In this document: piece after piece, positions 33,650 through 42,924 of the stretch
Layout of the letters: every line of letters begins with the position of its first letter
How positions within the stretch are numbered: position 1 is the first letter of the stretch
NCBI RefSeq assembly: GCF_028368995.1
Contig: NZ_JAQNDL010000004.1
Span: 256,001-320,000, forward strand
Origin: Nannocystis bainbridge
Lineage (GTDB): Bacteria > Myxococcota_A > Polyangia > Nannocystales > Nannocystaceae
Direction: 5' to 3'
DNA length: 64,000 nucleotides
The notes under the pieces: model-generated
Seen by the model: the letters and a program-made list of their open reading frames with translations, nothing else
What the model was told of the DNA's origin: nothing
Databases searched by the model: none
Translations under genes and position numbers: made by a program

Positions 33650-34453
33650 TCACGCGAACTGCGGGTGGCTGGCGACGCGCGCGTAGGCGTCGGCGGGCGC
33701 GTCGGCGGGGAAGGCAGCGGTCGAGCGGGCGAGGCGGGCGAGCCAGCGTGGGTCGAGCGGGCGCTCGAGGTCGGTGGCGTCGACGCTCGCGCAGGTGGCG
33801 GCCTTGTGGTCGCCGGTCGGCTCGCCGACGCCGACGAAGAAGCCGGCCAGCAGCAAGGCGGAGCGGACCGCGGTCGCGCCGCTGTAGGTGTGCACGGTGG
33901 CGCCGGGGCGACAGCGGCGGCGCAGGGCGGTGAAGGCGGCGACCGACCACAGCTCGGGGTTGGCCCGCGGCGAGAACGGGTCCCAGAACACGACGTCGGC
34001 CGCGGGACCTTCGGCGAGCGAGGCGGGCAGCTCGCCGACGACGAGGCGCCAGGAGGTCAGGGCGGTGTCGTGGTGGCCCGCGCCGAGCAGCGCGTGGGCG
34101 GCGACGCCGGCGGGGCCGTCGAGGTCGAAGCTGGCGGCGTGCTCGGGCCGCAGGGCGAGGGTCAGGGCGTCGAGGCTGCGCTCGTAGCTGACGATCGTCA
34201 GGCGCTCGCCGCGGTCGCGCGCCTCCGACAGGCGCCAGGCCGCGATCGCGTTGCTGCCGGCGCCGAGGCCGACGTCGAGCAGCACCAGGGGCGCTTGGCC
34301 TCGCAGGCGGGCGGCCAGGCGGGCGGGTTCGCAGTAGAGCCGCGTGGCCTCGACGGCGGGGCCGACGACGGGGTGCATGACCTCGCCGACGCGGCGATCG
34401 AGGATGGCCCGCGCGCCGCCGGTGGTGGTGACGACCTCGCAGTCGTCGCTCAC
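33650..34453 (-). CDS. MnmD/MnmC-like tRNA methyltransferase
   Basis: This 267-aa protein is a SAM-dependent methyltransferase of the MnmC N-terminal (DUF752) type. Key stretches are VLLDVGLGAGSNAIAAWRL (SAM-binding loop), LTIVSYERSLDALTLAL, the family hallmark ADVVFWDPFSPRANPELW and the C-terminal TYSGATAVRSALLLAGFFVG. Family members methylate nm5U to mnm5U at the tRNA wobble base. The C-terminal oxidase half of fused MnmC is absent, as in standalone MnmD proteins. The start is a GTG overlapping the stop of the Tgt gene (GTGA), so the two tRNA-modification genes are translationally coupled. Confidence 0.85.
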   Translation of the reverse strand: MSDDCEVVTTTGGARAILDRRVGEVMHPVVGPAVEATRLYCEPARLAARLRGQAPLVLLDVGLGAGSNAIAAWRLSEARDRGERLTIVSYERSLDALTLALRPEHAASFDLDGPAGVAAHALLGAGHHDTALTSWRLVVGELPASLAEGPAADVVFWDPFSPRANPELWSVAAFTALRRRCRPGATVHTYSGATAVRSALLLAGFFVGVGEPTGDHKAATCASVDATDLERPLDPRWLARLARSTAAFPADAPADAYARVASHPQFA

Positions 34454-35595
34454 GCGAGCGCTCCCATGCGCCGCTCGCTGTGCTCGTGGCGATCGATGGC
34501 GTCGAGCTTGGCCCTGGCGTAGCTGGAGAACCGGCCGGCCGCGATCGCGGCGCGAGCCTCGGCCATGAGCGCGTGATAGTGGTGCAGGTTGTGCAGCGAG
34601 AGCAGGCGCGGGCCGAGCGGCTCGCTGCAGCGGAACAGGTGGTGGAGGTAGGCGCGCGTGTAGAGCTTGCAGGTGCTGCAGGTGCAGTCGGCGTCGAGCG
34701 GGCGGTCCTCGCGGGTGGTGCTGGCGCGGGTGAGCTTGACGCGGCCAGTGGAGGTGAAGGCGGTGCCCTGCCAGGCGAGGTGGGTCGGGAGGATGCAGTC
34801 GAACATGTCGACGCCGGCGAGCATGGCGTGCAGCAGATCGGGCGGGGTGCCGACGCCCATCAAGTAGCGCGGGCGATCGGCGGGCAGCAGCTCGGCGGCC
34901 ATGTGCGTGACCTCCTCGCGCTCGGCCCGGGTGTCGCCGACGGCGAGGCCGCCGATGGCGAAGCCGTCGAACGGGTGGTCGGTGAGGAAGGCGGCGGACT
35001 CGCGCCGCAAGGCGGGGAAGATGCCGCCCTGCATGATGGCGAACAGCGCCTGCGGGGTGTCGGTGCGGGCGGCGAGGCTGCGCAGGGCCCAGCGATGGGT
35101 CCGCTGCATGGCGGTCCGCGTGGTGGCCTCGTCGGAGCGGGCGTCGACGCAGACGTCGAGGACCATCATGATGTCGGCGCCGATCGCCTCCTGCATGGCG
35201 ATCGAGGCCTCGGGCGAGAGCATGTGGAACCGCTGATCGGTGTAGCTGCGGAACCGGGCGCCGCGCTCGCTGATGACCCGATCGCCGGGCAGCGAGAAGA
35301 TCTGGTAGCCGCCCGAGTCGGTGAGCATGGGGCCGTCCCAGCCCATGAACCGGTGGATGCCGCCGACGCGGCGGAACAGGTCGGGCCCGGGGCGCAACAT
35401 CAGGTGATAGGTGTTGCCGAGCACGACCTGGGCGCCGACGTCGCGGAGGTCGGCGGGCGTCAGGCCGGTGACGGTGGCGCGGGTGCCGACGGCCATGAAG
35501 GCGGGGGTCTCGACGCGGCCGTGCGGGGTGTCGAGCGCGCCCCGGCGAGCGCGTGAGCCCGGGTCGACGGCGCTGACGTGGAAGGGGAAGCGCAT
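34450..35595 (-). CDS. tgt: queuine/preQ1 tRNA-ribosyltransferase family protein
   Basis: This 381-aa TIM-barrel protein is Tgt-like throughout: GALDTPHGRVETPAFMAVGT, VVLGNTYHLMLRPG, GPMLTDSGGYQIFSL, FAIMQGGI, GFAIGGLAVGD and the zinc site CTCSTCKLYTRAYLHHL. Tgt swaps guanine at position 34 of certain tRNAs for a queuine precursor. Differences are notable: the nucleophile region reads FDCILPTHLAWQG where typical Tgt has DC(V/L)(M/L)PTRxxRxG, and ECTPYP is replaced by VCVDAR. The nucleophile Asp and zinc ligands remain. It could be a Tgt with altered tRNA or base specificity, or just a lineage variant. It is coupled to the MnmD-like gene downstream. Confidence 0.88.
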   Translation of the reverse strand: MRFPFHVSAVDPGSRARRGALDTPHGRVETPAFMAVGTRATVTGLTPADLRDVGAQVVLGNTYHLMLRPGPDLFRRVGGIHRFMGWDGPMLTDSGGYQIFSLPGDRVISERGARFRSYTDQRFHMLSPEASIAMQEAIGADIMMVLDVCVDARSDEATTRTAMQRTHRWALRSLAARTDTPQALFAIMQGGIFPALRRESAAFLTDHPFDGFAIGGLAVGDTRAEREEVTHMAAELLPADRPRYLMGVGTPPDLLHAMLAGVDMFDCILPTHLAWQGTAFTSTGRVKLTRASTTREDRPLDADCTCSTCKLYTRAYLHHLFRCSEPLGPRLLSLHNLHHYHALMAEARAAIAAGRFSSYARAKLDAIDRHEHSERRMGALA

Positions 35596-35745
35596 GGGCG
35601 GCGGAGTGTAACGGAGGCGGGGGGAGCCGTCGCCGCGGGCACGCCGCCGCGCGTGGGGTGTTTCTTCACGTCGTGCGGCGCGCCAGGACCGCGGGCGGGT
35701 GCGTCGATCGTCGACGCCGCGCTCGCGGCCCGCGGGCGCGGCCGA

Positions 35746-36603
35746 TCAGTCGCGCGCGGCCGTCAGGTAGTACTGCCACGGGGTCGGGGAGGTGAGCACC
35801 ACCTTCGAGCGGTAGTCGCTCGCGGTGATCGAGGTGCTGGTGTACACGACCCACTCGTTGGGGGTCATGGAGATGCTCGTGCCCGAGACCACGCCCCACA
35901 CGTTGGCCAGCGACTCGACCTGGACCTGCCAGTCCCAGTCCTCGTTGCACGTGGTGCCGCCGAGCCACCGCTGACCCGCGACGCCGGTGTGGGCGTACGC
36001 GAGGGAGGCGCTGGCGTAGCTCGAGGCGCAGGCGTCATACCCGCCCTGGTTGGCGTCGATGTCCGGGCAGAAGGCTTGCGACCAGGCGTAACAAGTGACG
36101 GTGACGTGCAGCCCGTCGACGGTCTGGGCGAACAGCGGCTCGGGGGCGCGGGCGGCGAAGGCCTCGACCGCCGCGGGGACCAGCGCGCCTTGCTCGAGCC
36201 GGAACGCGCGCGGGGTCGGGGAGGCGGCGAGCCGGGCGTGGTCCTCCCACAGCCGCGCCGGGGCGTCGTTCTCGGGCGCGAGCGCCAGGTACAGCTCGAG
36301 CGGCGTCAGCTCGAGCGAGTGCACCGCCTCGGCGAAGCGCGGGATCCCGAGCGCCAGCATGCCGATGCCGCCGTCGGCGATCGAGACCCGCTCGTCGACG
36401 AAGCGCACGCGCACGCCTTCGGCCAGGACGAGCTCGTCGAGGATGGCGTCGGCGTCGTCGGCGTCGGCGACGAGCGCCTCGTCGGCGACGGCATCGGCCG
36501 CTTCGACGACTTCGGGGCCGCTGTCCACGTCACACGCCATTGTCGTCAGCGCGCCGAGAGCCATCAATGTCAGGGTGTATGCATTCGTCCGATTGGTCTT
36601 CAT
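35746..36603 (-). CDS. putative lipoprotein, 285 aa
   Basis: The ATG at 36603 gives MKTNRTNAYTLTLMALGALTTMAC, a lipoprotein signal with Cys24. An acidic Ala/Asp/Glu-rich spacer follows (AADAVADEALVADADDADAI). The mature part has a central region with LELYLALAPENDAP and a C-terminal domain rich in aromatic and small residues: VTVTCYAWSQAFCPDIDANQGG, WLGGTTCNEDWDWQVQVE and SISMTPNEWVVYTST. The four C-terminal cysteines may form disulfides. I do not recognise the family. It is probably a surface or periplasmic protein. Confidence 0.75.
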   Translation of the reverse strand: MKTNRTNAYTLTLMALGALTTMACDVDSGPEVVEAADAVADEALVADADDADAILDELVLAEGVRVRFVDERVSIADGGIGMLALGIPRFAEAVHSLELTPLELYLALAPENDAPARLWEDHARLAASPTPRAFRLEQGALVPAAVEAFAARAPEPLFAQTVDGLHVTVTCYAWSQAFCPDIDANQGGYDACASSYASASLAYAHTGVAGQRWLGGTTCNEDWDWQVQVESLANVWGVVSGTSISMTPNEWVVYTSTSITASDYRSKVVLTSPTPWQYYLTAARD

Positions 36604-36839
36604 GATCGTAGGTCCGTCGTTCGCGGTGCATCGAACGCGGTCGGCGCGGGACATCCGCGCTGGGCTCGTCGATGCTTCCATGGACGGAGCTCGCATCAGC
36701 AAGCGACGGGCCCGCGAATTTGTCGTGGAGTTCCGCGAACCGGCGGCGCGGAGTCAGCGCGGGAGCCCCCTCGCTGCCCCGGGGTGCCCCGGGGTGCCCC
36801 ATGGGGCCGCGGGCGCGCCCTTGCGAGCGACGAATGCCC

Positions 36840-37442
36840 TCACTCGGCGGCGCGCTGGAACGCGGGCCGCTGGCGCAGGCGGGCCAGGTAGGCCTCGGCG
36901 ACCGTGGCTCCGCGCAGCTGGCCGCAGGTGTCGGCCCATTCGAGCAGGCCGCCGAGGACGATGTCGGCGACCGTGAATTGCTCGCCGAGGATCCAGCCGC
37001 CGGCGATGCGATCGCCGACGAGGTCGAGGTAGCGGCGCAGGGCGGCCCGCTCGTCGTCGGTGGCGGTGCCGCGGCGCAGCTCGGGCGGGCGCGGGAAGGC
37101 GCGCAGGTAGGGGCCGTGCACGACGCTGTCGAGGTTCGTCATGCTGAAGAGGATCCATTGATAGTAGTGCGCGCGGGCGATCGTGCCCTCCGCCGGGACC
37201 AGGCGCCGCTCGGGGTCCTTCTCGCCGACGTACATGCAGATCGCGGCCGATTCGAGCACGACCTGATCGCCGTCGACGAGCGCGGGGATGCTGCCGAGCG
37301 GATGGACCTTGAGGTAATCGGCCGACTTGTGCTCGGCCCGCGCGAGGCTGAGGCGGACGAGCTCGTGCGGCAGTCCGGCCTCCTCCAGGGCCCAGCGGCA
37401 GCGAAAGGCCGAGGTCATGGCGGCGTAGTAGAGCCTGAGCAT
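36840..37442 (-). CDS. glutathione S-transferase family protein
   Basis: This 200-aa protein has the GST N-terminal thioredoxin-like domain: MLRLYYAAMTSAFRCRWALEEAG, a VHPLGSIPALVDGD cis-Pro loop and VLESAAICMYVGEKD with the Glu-Ser motif that binds glutathione. It has an all-helical C-terminal domain (ILGEQFTVADIVLGGLLEWAD). Family members conjugate glutathione to electrophiles or act as stress-related reductases. It is 19 bp downstream of the big histidine kinase gene start-to-end on the same strand: the kinase ends at 37462 and lies upstream, so the GST sits on its own side of the gap as an independent gene. Confidence 0.9.
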   Translation of the reverse strand: MLRLYYAAMTSAFRCRWALEEAGLPHELVRLSLARAEHKSADYLKVHPLGSIPALVDGDQVVLESAAICMYVGEKDPERRLVPAEGTIARAHYYQWILFSMTNLDSVVHGPYLRAFPRPPELRRGTATDDERAALRRYLDLVGDRIAGGWILGEQFTVADIVLGGLLEWADTCGQLRGATVAEAYLARLRQRPAFQRAAE

Positions 37443-37461
37443 GATCGCAGGATACCCGGTT

Positions 37462-40400
37462 TCACGCGCTCGCGGGCGCGGCCGGGCCCGCGGCCGGGAG
37501 CTCGATCGTGAACACGGAGCCCTGTCCCGGGGTGCTGACGACCGAGACGCGGCCGCCCAGCAGCTCGCACAGGCGCCGGGTGATCGTCAGCCCGAGGCCG
37601 GTGCCGCCGGCGCGCCGGGCGGCGGAGCTGTCGGCCTGATGGAAGGCCTCGAACACGCGCTGGGTCTCCTCGGCGGTCATGCCGATGCCGGTGTCGTCGA
37701 CGGCGAACACCATGCGCTCGCCGTCGCGGCGCACCCGCAGGCTGACGGTGCCGGCCTGGGTGAACTTGGCGGCGTTGCTGAGCAGGTTGAGCAGCACCTG
37801 GCGCAGGCGCACCGGGTCGCTGTGCATGTCGCCGAGGTCGTCCGCGACCTCGACGACGAAGTCGTTGGCGGCGCGCTGCATCAAGGGCCGCACGGCCTCG
37901 GCGACCTCGTGGACCAGCGGGGCGACGGCGAACGACTGCAGGCTGATCTCGAGCTTGTCGGCCTCGATCTTCGACAGGTCGAGGATGTCGCTGATGACCC
38001 CGAGCAGGTGCGAGCCGGCGCGCTGGACCCGGCCGATGTCGGCCTGCAGCTCGCCGTCGCCGCGGTCCTCGGCGACCTCGGCGAGCAGCTCGGCGTAGCC
38101 GATGATCGCGTTGAGCGGGGTGCGCAGCTCGTGGCTCATGTTGGCGAGGAAGGTGCTCTTGGCCCGGCTGGCCGACTCGGCGGCCTCGCGCGCCTCCTGC
38201 AGGCGGGCGACCAGGCGCGCGTGCTCGATCGAGGTGGCGATCTGCGAGCTGAGGAGGTGGAGCGTCTCGATGCGCGCGGGGGTGAAGGCGCCGGCGGTGA
38301 CGCGGTTCTCGAGGTAGAGCGCGCCGAGCCGCTGGCCCCGGAGCACCAGCGGCAGGCACACCAGCGACTGTGGGCGCAGCTCGGCGAACACCGGGTCGGC
38401 GGCCAGCGCGGCGGCGATGTCGGGGTCGTCGAGGGTGACGATCTCGCCTGTCCGAAAGGCCAGGCGAATGGGGACCGCGGGGACGCGCGGGCTGGCCTCG
38501 AGCGGCTGGAGGGCCAGCTGGGTGCGGGCGTCGCCGTCGGCCGCGAACTCGCCGACGACGGCGAGGCCGTGGTGCTCCTGCAGCACGAGCACGCCGCGGC
38601 TGGCGCCGGCGGTGAGCACGACGATCCGCATGACGGTGTGGATCAGGTCCTCGAACCGCAGCTCGGCGGCGAACGCCTGCGAGGCGCGCAGGACGCTGCG
38701 GAGGTCGAGCTCGGCCTGGGCGGCGCGCGGGACGAAGGCGGCCATGGGCTCGAGCGCGGCGGCGTGGGGCAGCTCGCGCCGCAGCTGCGCGGCCTTGGGG
38801 TGCGCGCCCCAGCGGGCGTAGCGCTCGCTGGCGTCGCGCAGCAGCATCTGGCTGACGTGGGTCCTGCCGATCGCGGCGTAGTAGCGACCCGCGAGCTCGG
38901 CGGCGAGGGCGGCGTGCCAGGCGAAGCCGTGGTCGACGGCGAGGCGGAGCGCCTGGTCGTAGGCGACGCCGGCGCCGTCGTGGTCGCCGCACAGGCGCGC
39001 GCGCTCGGCCTCGACGAGGCGGGCGCGGTGCTCGTAGGTCTCGGGCGCGGACTCGGACCACTCGACGAGCTGCTCGTGGAACGGATCGATCCAGCGGCGC
39101 AGGGCCTCGTCGCGGGCGATCGAGCGGCCGGCGGCGGCGGCGGCGACGAGGGCGCCGAACAGCGGCAGCTCGGTGGTGAAGTAGAAGCCGTAGCCGGCCT
39201 GAATCCCGGGGCCGACCTCTTCGAGCAAGGCGAGCGCCTCCTCGGTGCGGCCGAACAGCACGCCGAGCTGGAGGCGGGCGAGGTAGTACCAGCGCAGCGC
39301 GAAGGTCAGGCTGTCGCGGCGCAGGCGCTCGCAGAAGGAGGTCTCGTCGAAGCCGGGGTCCGACAGGGCGTGCGGGGCGACGGTGTCGCCGACCAGGGCG
39401 GCGACGAATTGACGGGCGACGGTCAGCACGGCTCGCGAGGAGGCGACGCGGGTCCGCTCCATCAGCAGCAGCGCCTCGTCGGCCGCGGCCGCGACCTCGG
39501 CCAGCGGGCGCCCGAGGCTCAACATGGCGATGATCTGGTGGCTGCAGGCGAAGGATAAATAGTTGTAGTCGCCCGACTCGAGGCCGTCGCGGCGCGAGCG
39601 CTGGAGGTCCTCGACGACCTCGACGAGCGGGCGCGAGAAGTGGGTGTAGGAGGCGAACACGAAGCCGAGCCGGCAGCGCAGCTCGGGGCTGCCGCGGCGC
39701 TCGTTGAGCTCGCGGGCGAACCGCCCGAACGCCTCGGCCTCGCCGTAGCTGCGGCGCACGGTGGCGAGGAAGAAGCCGAAGATCACGTAGGTGAAGGCCG
39801 AGAGGTCGGTGTGGCCGTGATCGATGGTGATCCGCACCTGCTTGGTGATGAGCAGGGCGTAGAGGTCCGGCATCGTCATGTTGGCCGGCGTGAGCAGCTC
39901 TTGCAGGATCTCGAGCGCGGCCCGATGACCGGGGTCCTGCAGCGGCGGGGCGTCCATCAGCGCGAGGAAGGGCCGGCTCGAGAGGTCGTCATGCAGCGCC
40001 GACAGCTCGCTGGCGATCGCGGCCCGGCGCGCGTCCTCGCCTTCGGGCAGGTCGACGCCGAGCAGCCGCAGGCCCTCGCGCCCGGCCTCGATCGCGGCGT
40101 GGATCCGGCCGGCGGTGACGTGCACGGTGACGCGCAGCGCCTGCACGTGGGCTCGCTCGCGCGTGGAGAGCTCGCGGTCGGCGAGGGCGTCGAGGCAGGC
40201 GTCGGCGCGGTCGATGGCGCCGCGCAGGTACTCGCAGGTGGCGCGCTCGAACTGCAGATCGAAGCCGAGCGGATCGCCGGGGACCCAGGTCGCGACGTCG
40301 ACGGGCGATACGCCGTCGGACGGGTCGCCGAGCAGCAGCAGGCCGCCGAGGACGTGGGCGAGCGCGGCGTCGTGGCTGGTGCTGGCGCGGGCGCGGCGGG

Positions 40401-42630
40401 CGGCCTGCAGGTGGAGCTCGGCGGCGCGGCGGCGCAGGGCGGGGTCGTGAAGGCGCGGCTCGGCGCGGCGGAGGTGAGCGACCCGATCGAACAGGACCTC
40501 GCTGGCGTCGCCGCCGTCGCGCGCGAGCAGGACGTGGGCGATGGCGAGGTGCAGCGCGGGGCGATCGTCGGGGTCGACCAGGGCGTCGGCGGTCTGGCGC
40601 ACGCGGTCGTGGAAGAAGCGCATGAGGCCGGGGCCGGCGGCGGCGACGAGGTCGAGGTCGAGGGCGGGGCGCAGGCGCACGACGGCCTCGTCGCGGTCGC
40701 AGCCGAGGACGCTGGCGAGCAGGGCGAGGTCGAAGCGAGCGCCGATGCAGGCGGCGACCTTCAGGGCCTGCAGGGTGGGCGCGGGCAGCTTGCGCAGGGT
40801 GGCGCCGAACAGGTCGGCGACGGTCTCGGGCACGCTGGCGGCGTCGACCCCGGCGAGGGCCCAGGTCCAGGCGCCGGCGGCGGCGTCGAAGCGCAGGCGG
40901 GCCTCGCGGTGGAGGAAGCGCAGGTACTCGCGCACGAACAGCGGGTTGCCGCCGGTGCGCCGCAGCAGCTCGTCGGCGAGCGGGCGCACGGGACCGCCGC
41001 CGAGCACGTCGCGCAGCAGGTGCTCGACCTCGTCGACGCCGAGCGAGCCGAGCGCGACCTCCACCGGCGCCGGCGTGAGGCCGCGCAGCGCGGTCAGGTG
41101 GGCGTGCAGCGGCGTACCGGGCGCGGCCTCGTTGTCGCGGAAGGCCTCGATCAGCAGCAGGTGGCGGACCTCGACGCTGGCCGCCAGGGCCTCGCACAGG
41201 CGCAGGCTGGCGGCGTCGGCCCACTGCACGTCGTCGAGGAACAGCACGAGCGGGCAGTCGGCGGCGGCGAAGCAGGCGACGAAGCGCTGCAGGGTCAGCT
41301 GCAGCCGCTGCAGCCGCTCGCCGGCCGACAGCGGGGCGGGCGGGGGCTGGGCGCCGACGATCGCCTGCAGCTCGGGCAAGAGCTCGGCGATGACCGGCAG
41401 GCCAGGGCCGACGCCGCGCCGCAGCCGCTCGCGCCACTTCGCGACCTCGGACTCGCGGCCCGAGAGCGCGTGCCGCAACAGGCCGCCGAACGCCTGGGAC
41501 AGGGCCGAGAACGGCTCGCTGCTGCGCTGCGGCTCGAACTTGCCGGCGGCGAAGCGGGCCCGCTCGGCCAGCTCGCCGGCCAGCTCCTGCACCAGCGCCG
41601 TCTTGCCGCCGCCCGAGGGCGCTGCCAGCAGGCACACGGCGCTGTCGCCCTCGCTCGCGCGGGTGAAGGCCTGCCGCAGCCGCAGCAGCGCCTCGTCGCG
41701 CCCGTAGAGGCTGTCGGGCAGGCGCAGCGGCGCGTCGCGGCGGGGCTCGAACGGGGCGCCCTCGGGGTGGGCGCAGGCGGCCCGCAGGTCGAGCAGCAAT
41801 GCCGCGGCGCTGGCGTAGCGGTCCTCGCGGTTCTTGGCCAGCAGCGTGTGCACGATCGCCGCCAGCGCCGGCGAGACCGTCGGCGCCATGTCCTTCAGCG
41901 GCGCGGGCAGGCGGGTCAGGTGGGCGTGCAGCAGCTCGAGCGGATCGTCGTCGACGAACGGCGGGGCGCCGCTCAGCAGGGCGTAGAGCACCGCGCCGAG
42001 CGCGTAGAGGTCGGCGCGCGCGTCGGGCGGGTGACGCGTGCGGCCGCTCTGCTCGGGCGCGAGGAAGCCGATCGGACCCGTCAGCGCGTCGGCCGGCGCC
42101 GGCCCGATCGCGCCGGCCACCTCGGCGCGCGCGAGCTCGCCGAGCTTGACCGTCCCGCTCGAGTCGATCCAGATGGCCGCGGGGCTCAGGCCGGCGTGGA
42201 TCGCCCCGGCCGCGTGCACGCGCACCAGCGTCTCCGTCACCGCGATCGCAAGGGCCAGCGTCGCCGCCTCGTCGCGCCAGCGCGGATCTTCGACGCGGAC
42301 CGGCACCCCGGCGAAGGGCTCGTAGATCAGGGCCAGCCGCGAGCCGTGCCACTCGAGCCCGGGAGTCTGAAGAATGCCCGGATCGGCGAGCACCCCCGCG
42401 ACGGCGTGCTCCCGCTCGAGCTCGGCGAAGACGCCCGCGCCGGCGTCGCCGATGGACAGCTTGAGCAGCATGAGCGTGCCGTCCTCGCGAGTGGCGCGTA
42501 CGACCTGCCATTGCGGAGTCGCGACGAGCGACTCGACGACGCGAAATCCCGGCATGCCCAGGCGCTCTTCGGCTCGGCGTTCGTGCACGCGGAACCCCGA
42601 TTGTGCCATGGAAGGCCCGCCCGCATGCAT
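37462..42630 (-). CDS. pseudokinase-AAA ATPase-GAF-histidine kinase hybrid sensor
   Basis: This 1722-aa protein has the layout of trifunctional kinase/ATPase/histidine-kinase sensors. Residues about 25-290 are a kinase fold, but HRDxKPxN reads HAGLSPAAI and DFG reads GEL, so it is probably a pseudokinase; the APEQ and DLYALG motifs remain. Residues about 305-660 are an AAA-type ATPase (APSGGGKTALV P-loop, VLFLDDVQWADAASL). TPR-like helices run to about 1200. A GAF domain lies at about 1305-1465. The HisKA region has phospho-acceptor FLANMSHELRTPLN near 1490, and the HATPase C-terminus has VDDTGIGMT and GGTGLGLTI. There is no membrane segment and no receiver domain, so the partner regulator is elsewhere. 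Start codons at 42630 or 42609 are both possible. Confidence 0.9.
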   Translation of the reverse strand: MHAGGPSMAQSGFRVHERRAEERLGMPGFRVVESLVATPQWQVVRATREDGTLMLLKLSIGDAGAGVFAELEREHAVAGVLADPGILQTPGLEWHGSRLALIYEPFAGVPVRVEDPRWRDEAATLALAIAVTETLVRVHAAGAIHAGLSPAAIWIDSSGTVKLGELARAEVAGAIGPAPADALTGPIGFLAPEQSGRTRHPPDARADLYALGAVLYALLSGAPPFVDDDPLELLHAHLTRLPAPLKDMAPTVSPALAAIVHTLLAKNREDRYASAAALLLDLRAACAHPEGAPFEPRRDAPLRLPDSLYGRDEALLRLRQAFTRASEGDSAVCLLAAPSGGGKTALVQELAGELAERARFAAGKFEPQRSSEPFSALSQAFGGLLRHALSGRESEVAKWRERLRRGVGPGLPVIAELLPELQAIVGAQPPPAPLSAGERLQRLQLTLQRFVACFAAADCPLVLFLDDVQWADAASLRLCEALAASVEVRHLLLIEAFRDNEAAPGTPLHAHLTALRGLTPAPVEVALGSLGVDEVEHLLRDVLGGGPVRPLADELLRRTGGNPLFVREYLRFLHREARLRFDAAAGAWTWALAGVDAASVPETVADLFGATLRKLPAPTLQALKVAACIGARFDLALLASVLGCDRDEAVVRLRPALDLDLVAAAGPGLMRFFHDRVRQTADALVDPDDRPALHLAIAHVLLARDGGDASEVLFDRVAHLRRAEPRLHDPALRRRAAELHLQAARRARASTSHDAALAHVLGGLLLLGDPSDGVSPVDVATWVPGDPLGFDLQFERATCEYLRGAIDRADACLDALADRELSTRERAHVQALRVTVHVTAGRIHAAIEAGREGLRLLGVDLPEGEDARRAAIASELSALHDDLSSRPFLALMDAPPLQDPGHRAALEILQELLTPANMTMPDLYALLITKQVRITIDHGHTDLSAFTYVIFGFFLATVRRSYGEAEAFGRFARELNERRGSPELRCRLGFVFASYTHFSRPLVEVVEDLQRSRRDGLESGDYNYLSFACSHQIIAMLSLGRPLAEVAAAADEALLLMERTRVASSRAVLTVARQFVAALVGDTVAPHALSDPGFDETSFCERLRRDSLTFALRWYYLARLQLGVLFGRTEEALALLEEVGPGIQAGYGFYFTTELPLFGALVAAAAAGRSIARDEALRRWIDPFHEQLVEWSESAPETYEHRARLVEAERARLCGDHDGAGVAYDQALRLAVDHGFAWHAALAAELAGRYYAAIGRTHVSQMLLRDASERYARWGAHPKAAQLRRELPHAAALEPMAAFVPRAAQAELDLRSVLRASQAFAAELRFEDLIHTVMRIVVLTAGASRGVLVLQEHHGLAVVGEFAADGDARTQLALQPLEASPRVPAVPIRLAFRTGEIVTLDDPDIAAALAADPVFAELRPQSLVCLPLVLRGQRLGALYLENRVTAGAFTPARIETLHLLSSQIATSIEHARLVARLQEAREAAESASRAKSTFLANMSHELRTPLNAIIGYAELLAEVAEDRGDGELQADIGRVQRAGSHLLGVISDILDLSKIEADKLEISLQSFAVAPLVHEVAEAVRPLMQRAANDFVVEVADDLGDMHSDPVRLRQVLLNLLSNAAKFTQAGTVSLRVRRDGERMVFAVDDTGIGMTAEETQRVFEAFHQADSSAARRAGGTGLGLTITRRLCELLGGRVSVVSTPGQGSVFTIELPAAGPAAPASA

Positions 42631-42924
42631 CGGCGGCGCGGCCGCCAGCAGGTTTGCCGGGCGGGGCTCACGGGGGCGCTACGGCCGAGCCCGAGGCGGG
42701 GGCGACGAACCCGAGCGCGCGTGGGCAGATATTGCTGTCGCATACGTCGGCCGGGGTCCCACCTGCGTGGCCCGATCGCGGCGGAGGTGCCCCGGTGGCG
42801 CGAAATGTGGCCCGCGGACGCGCATGGCGAATACGAGCGCGGCGCGGTTTGGCCCCGAATCGTGGCACTCGGGACTCGTTGCATTCATCGGCCCGCGGAG
42901 CGGGTGCATGCGATCGGCCGATCG

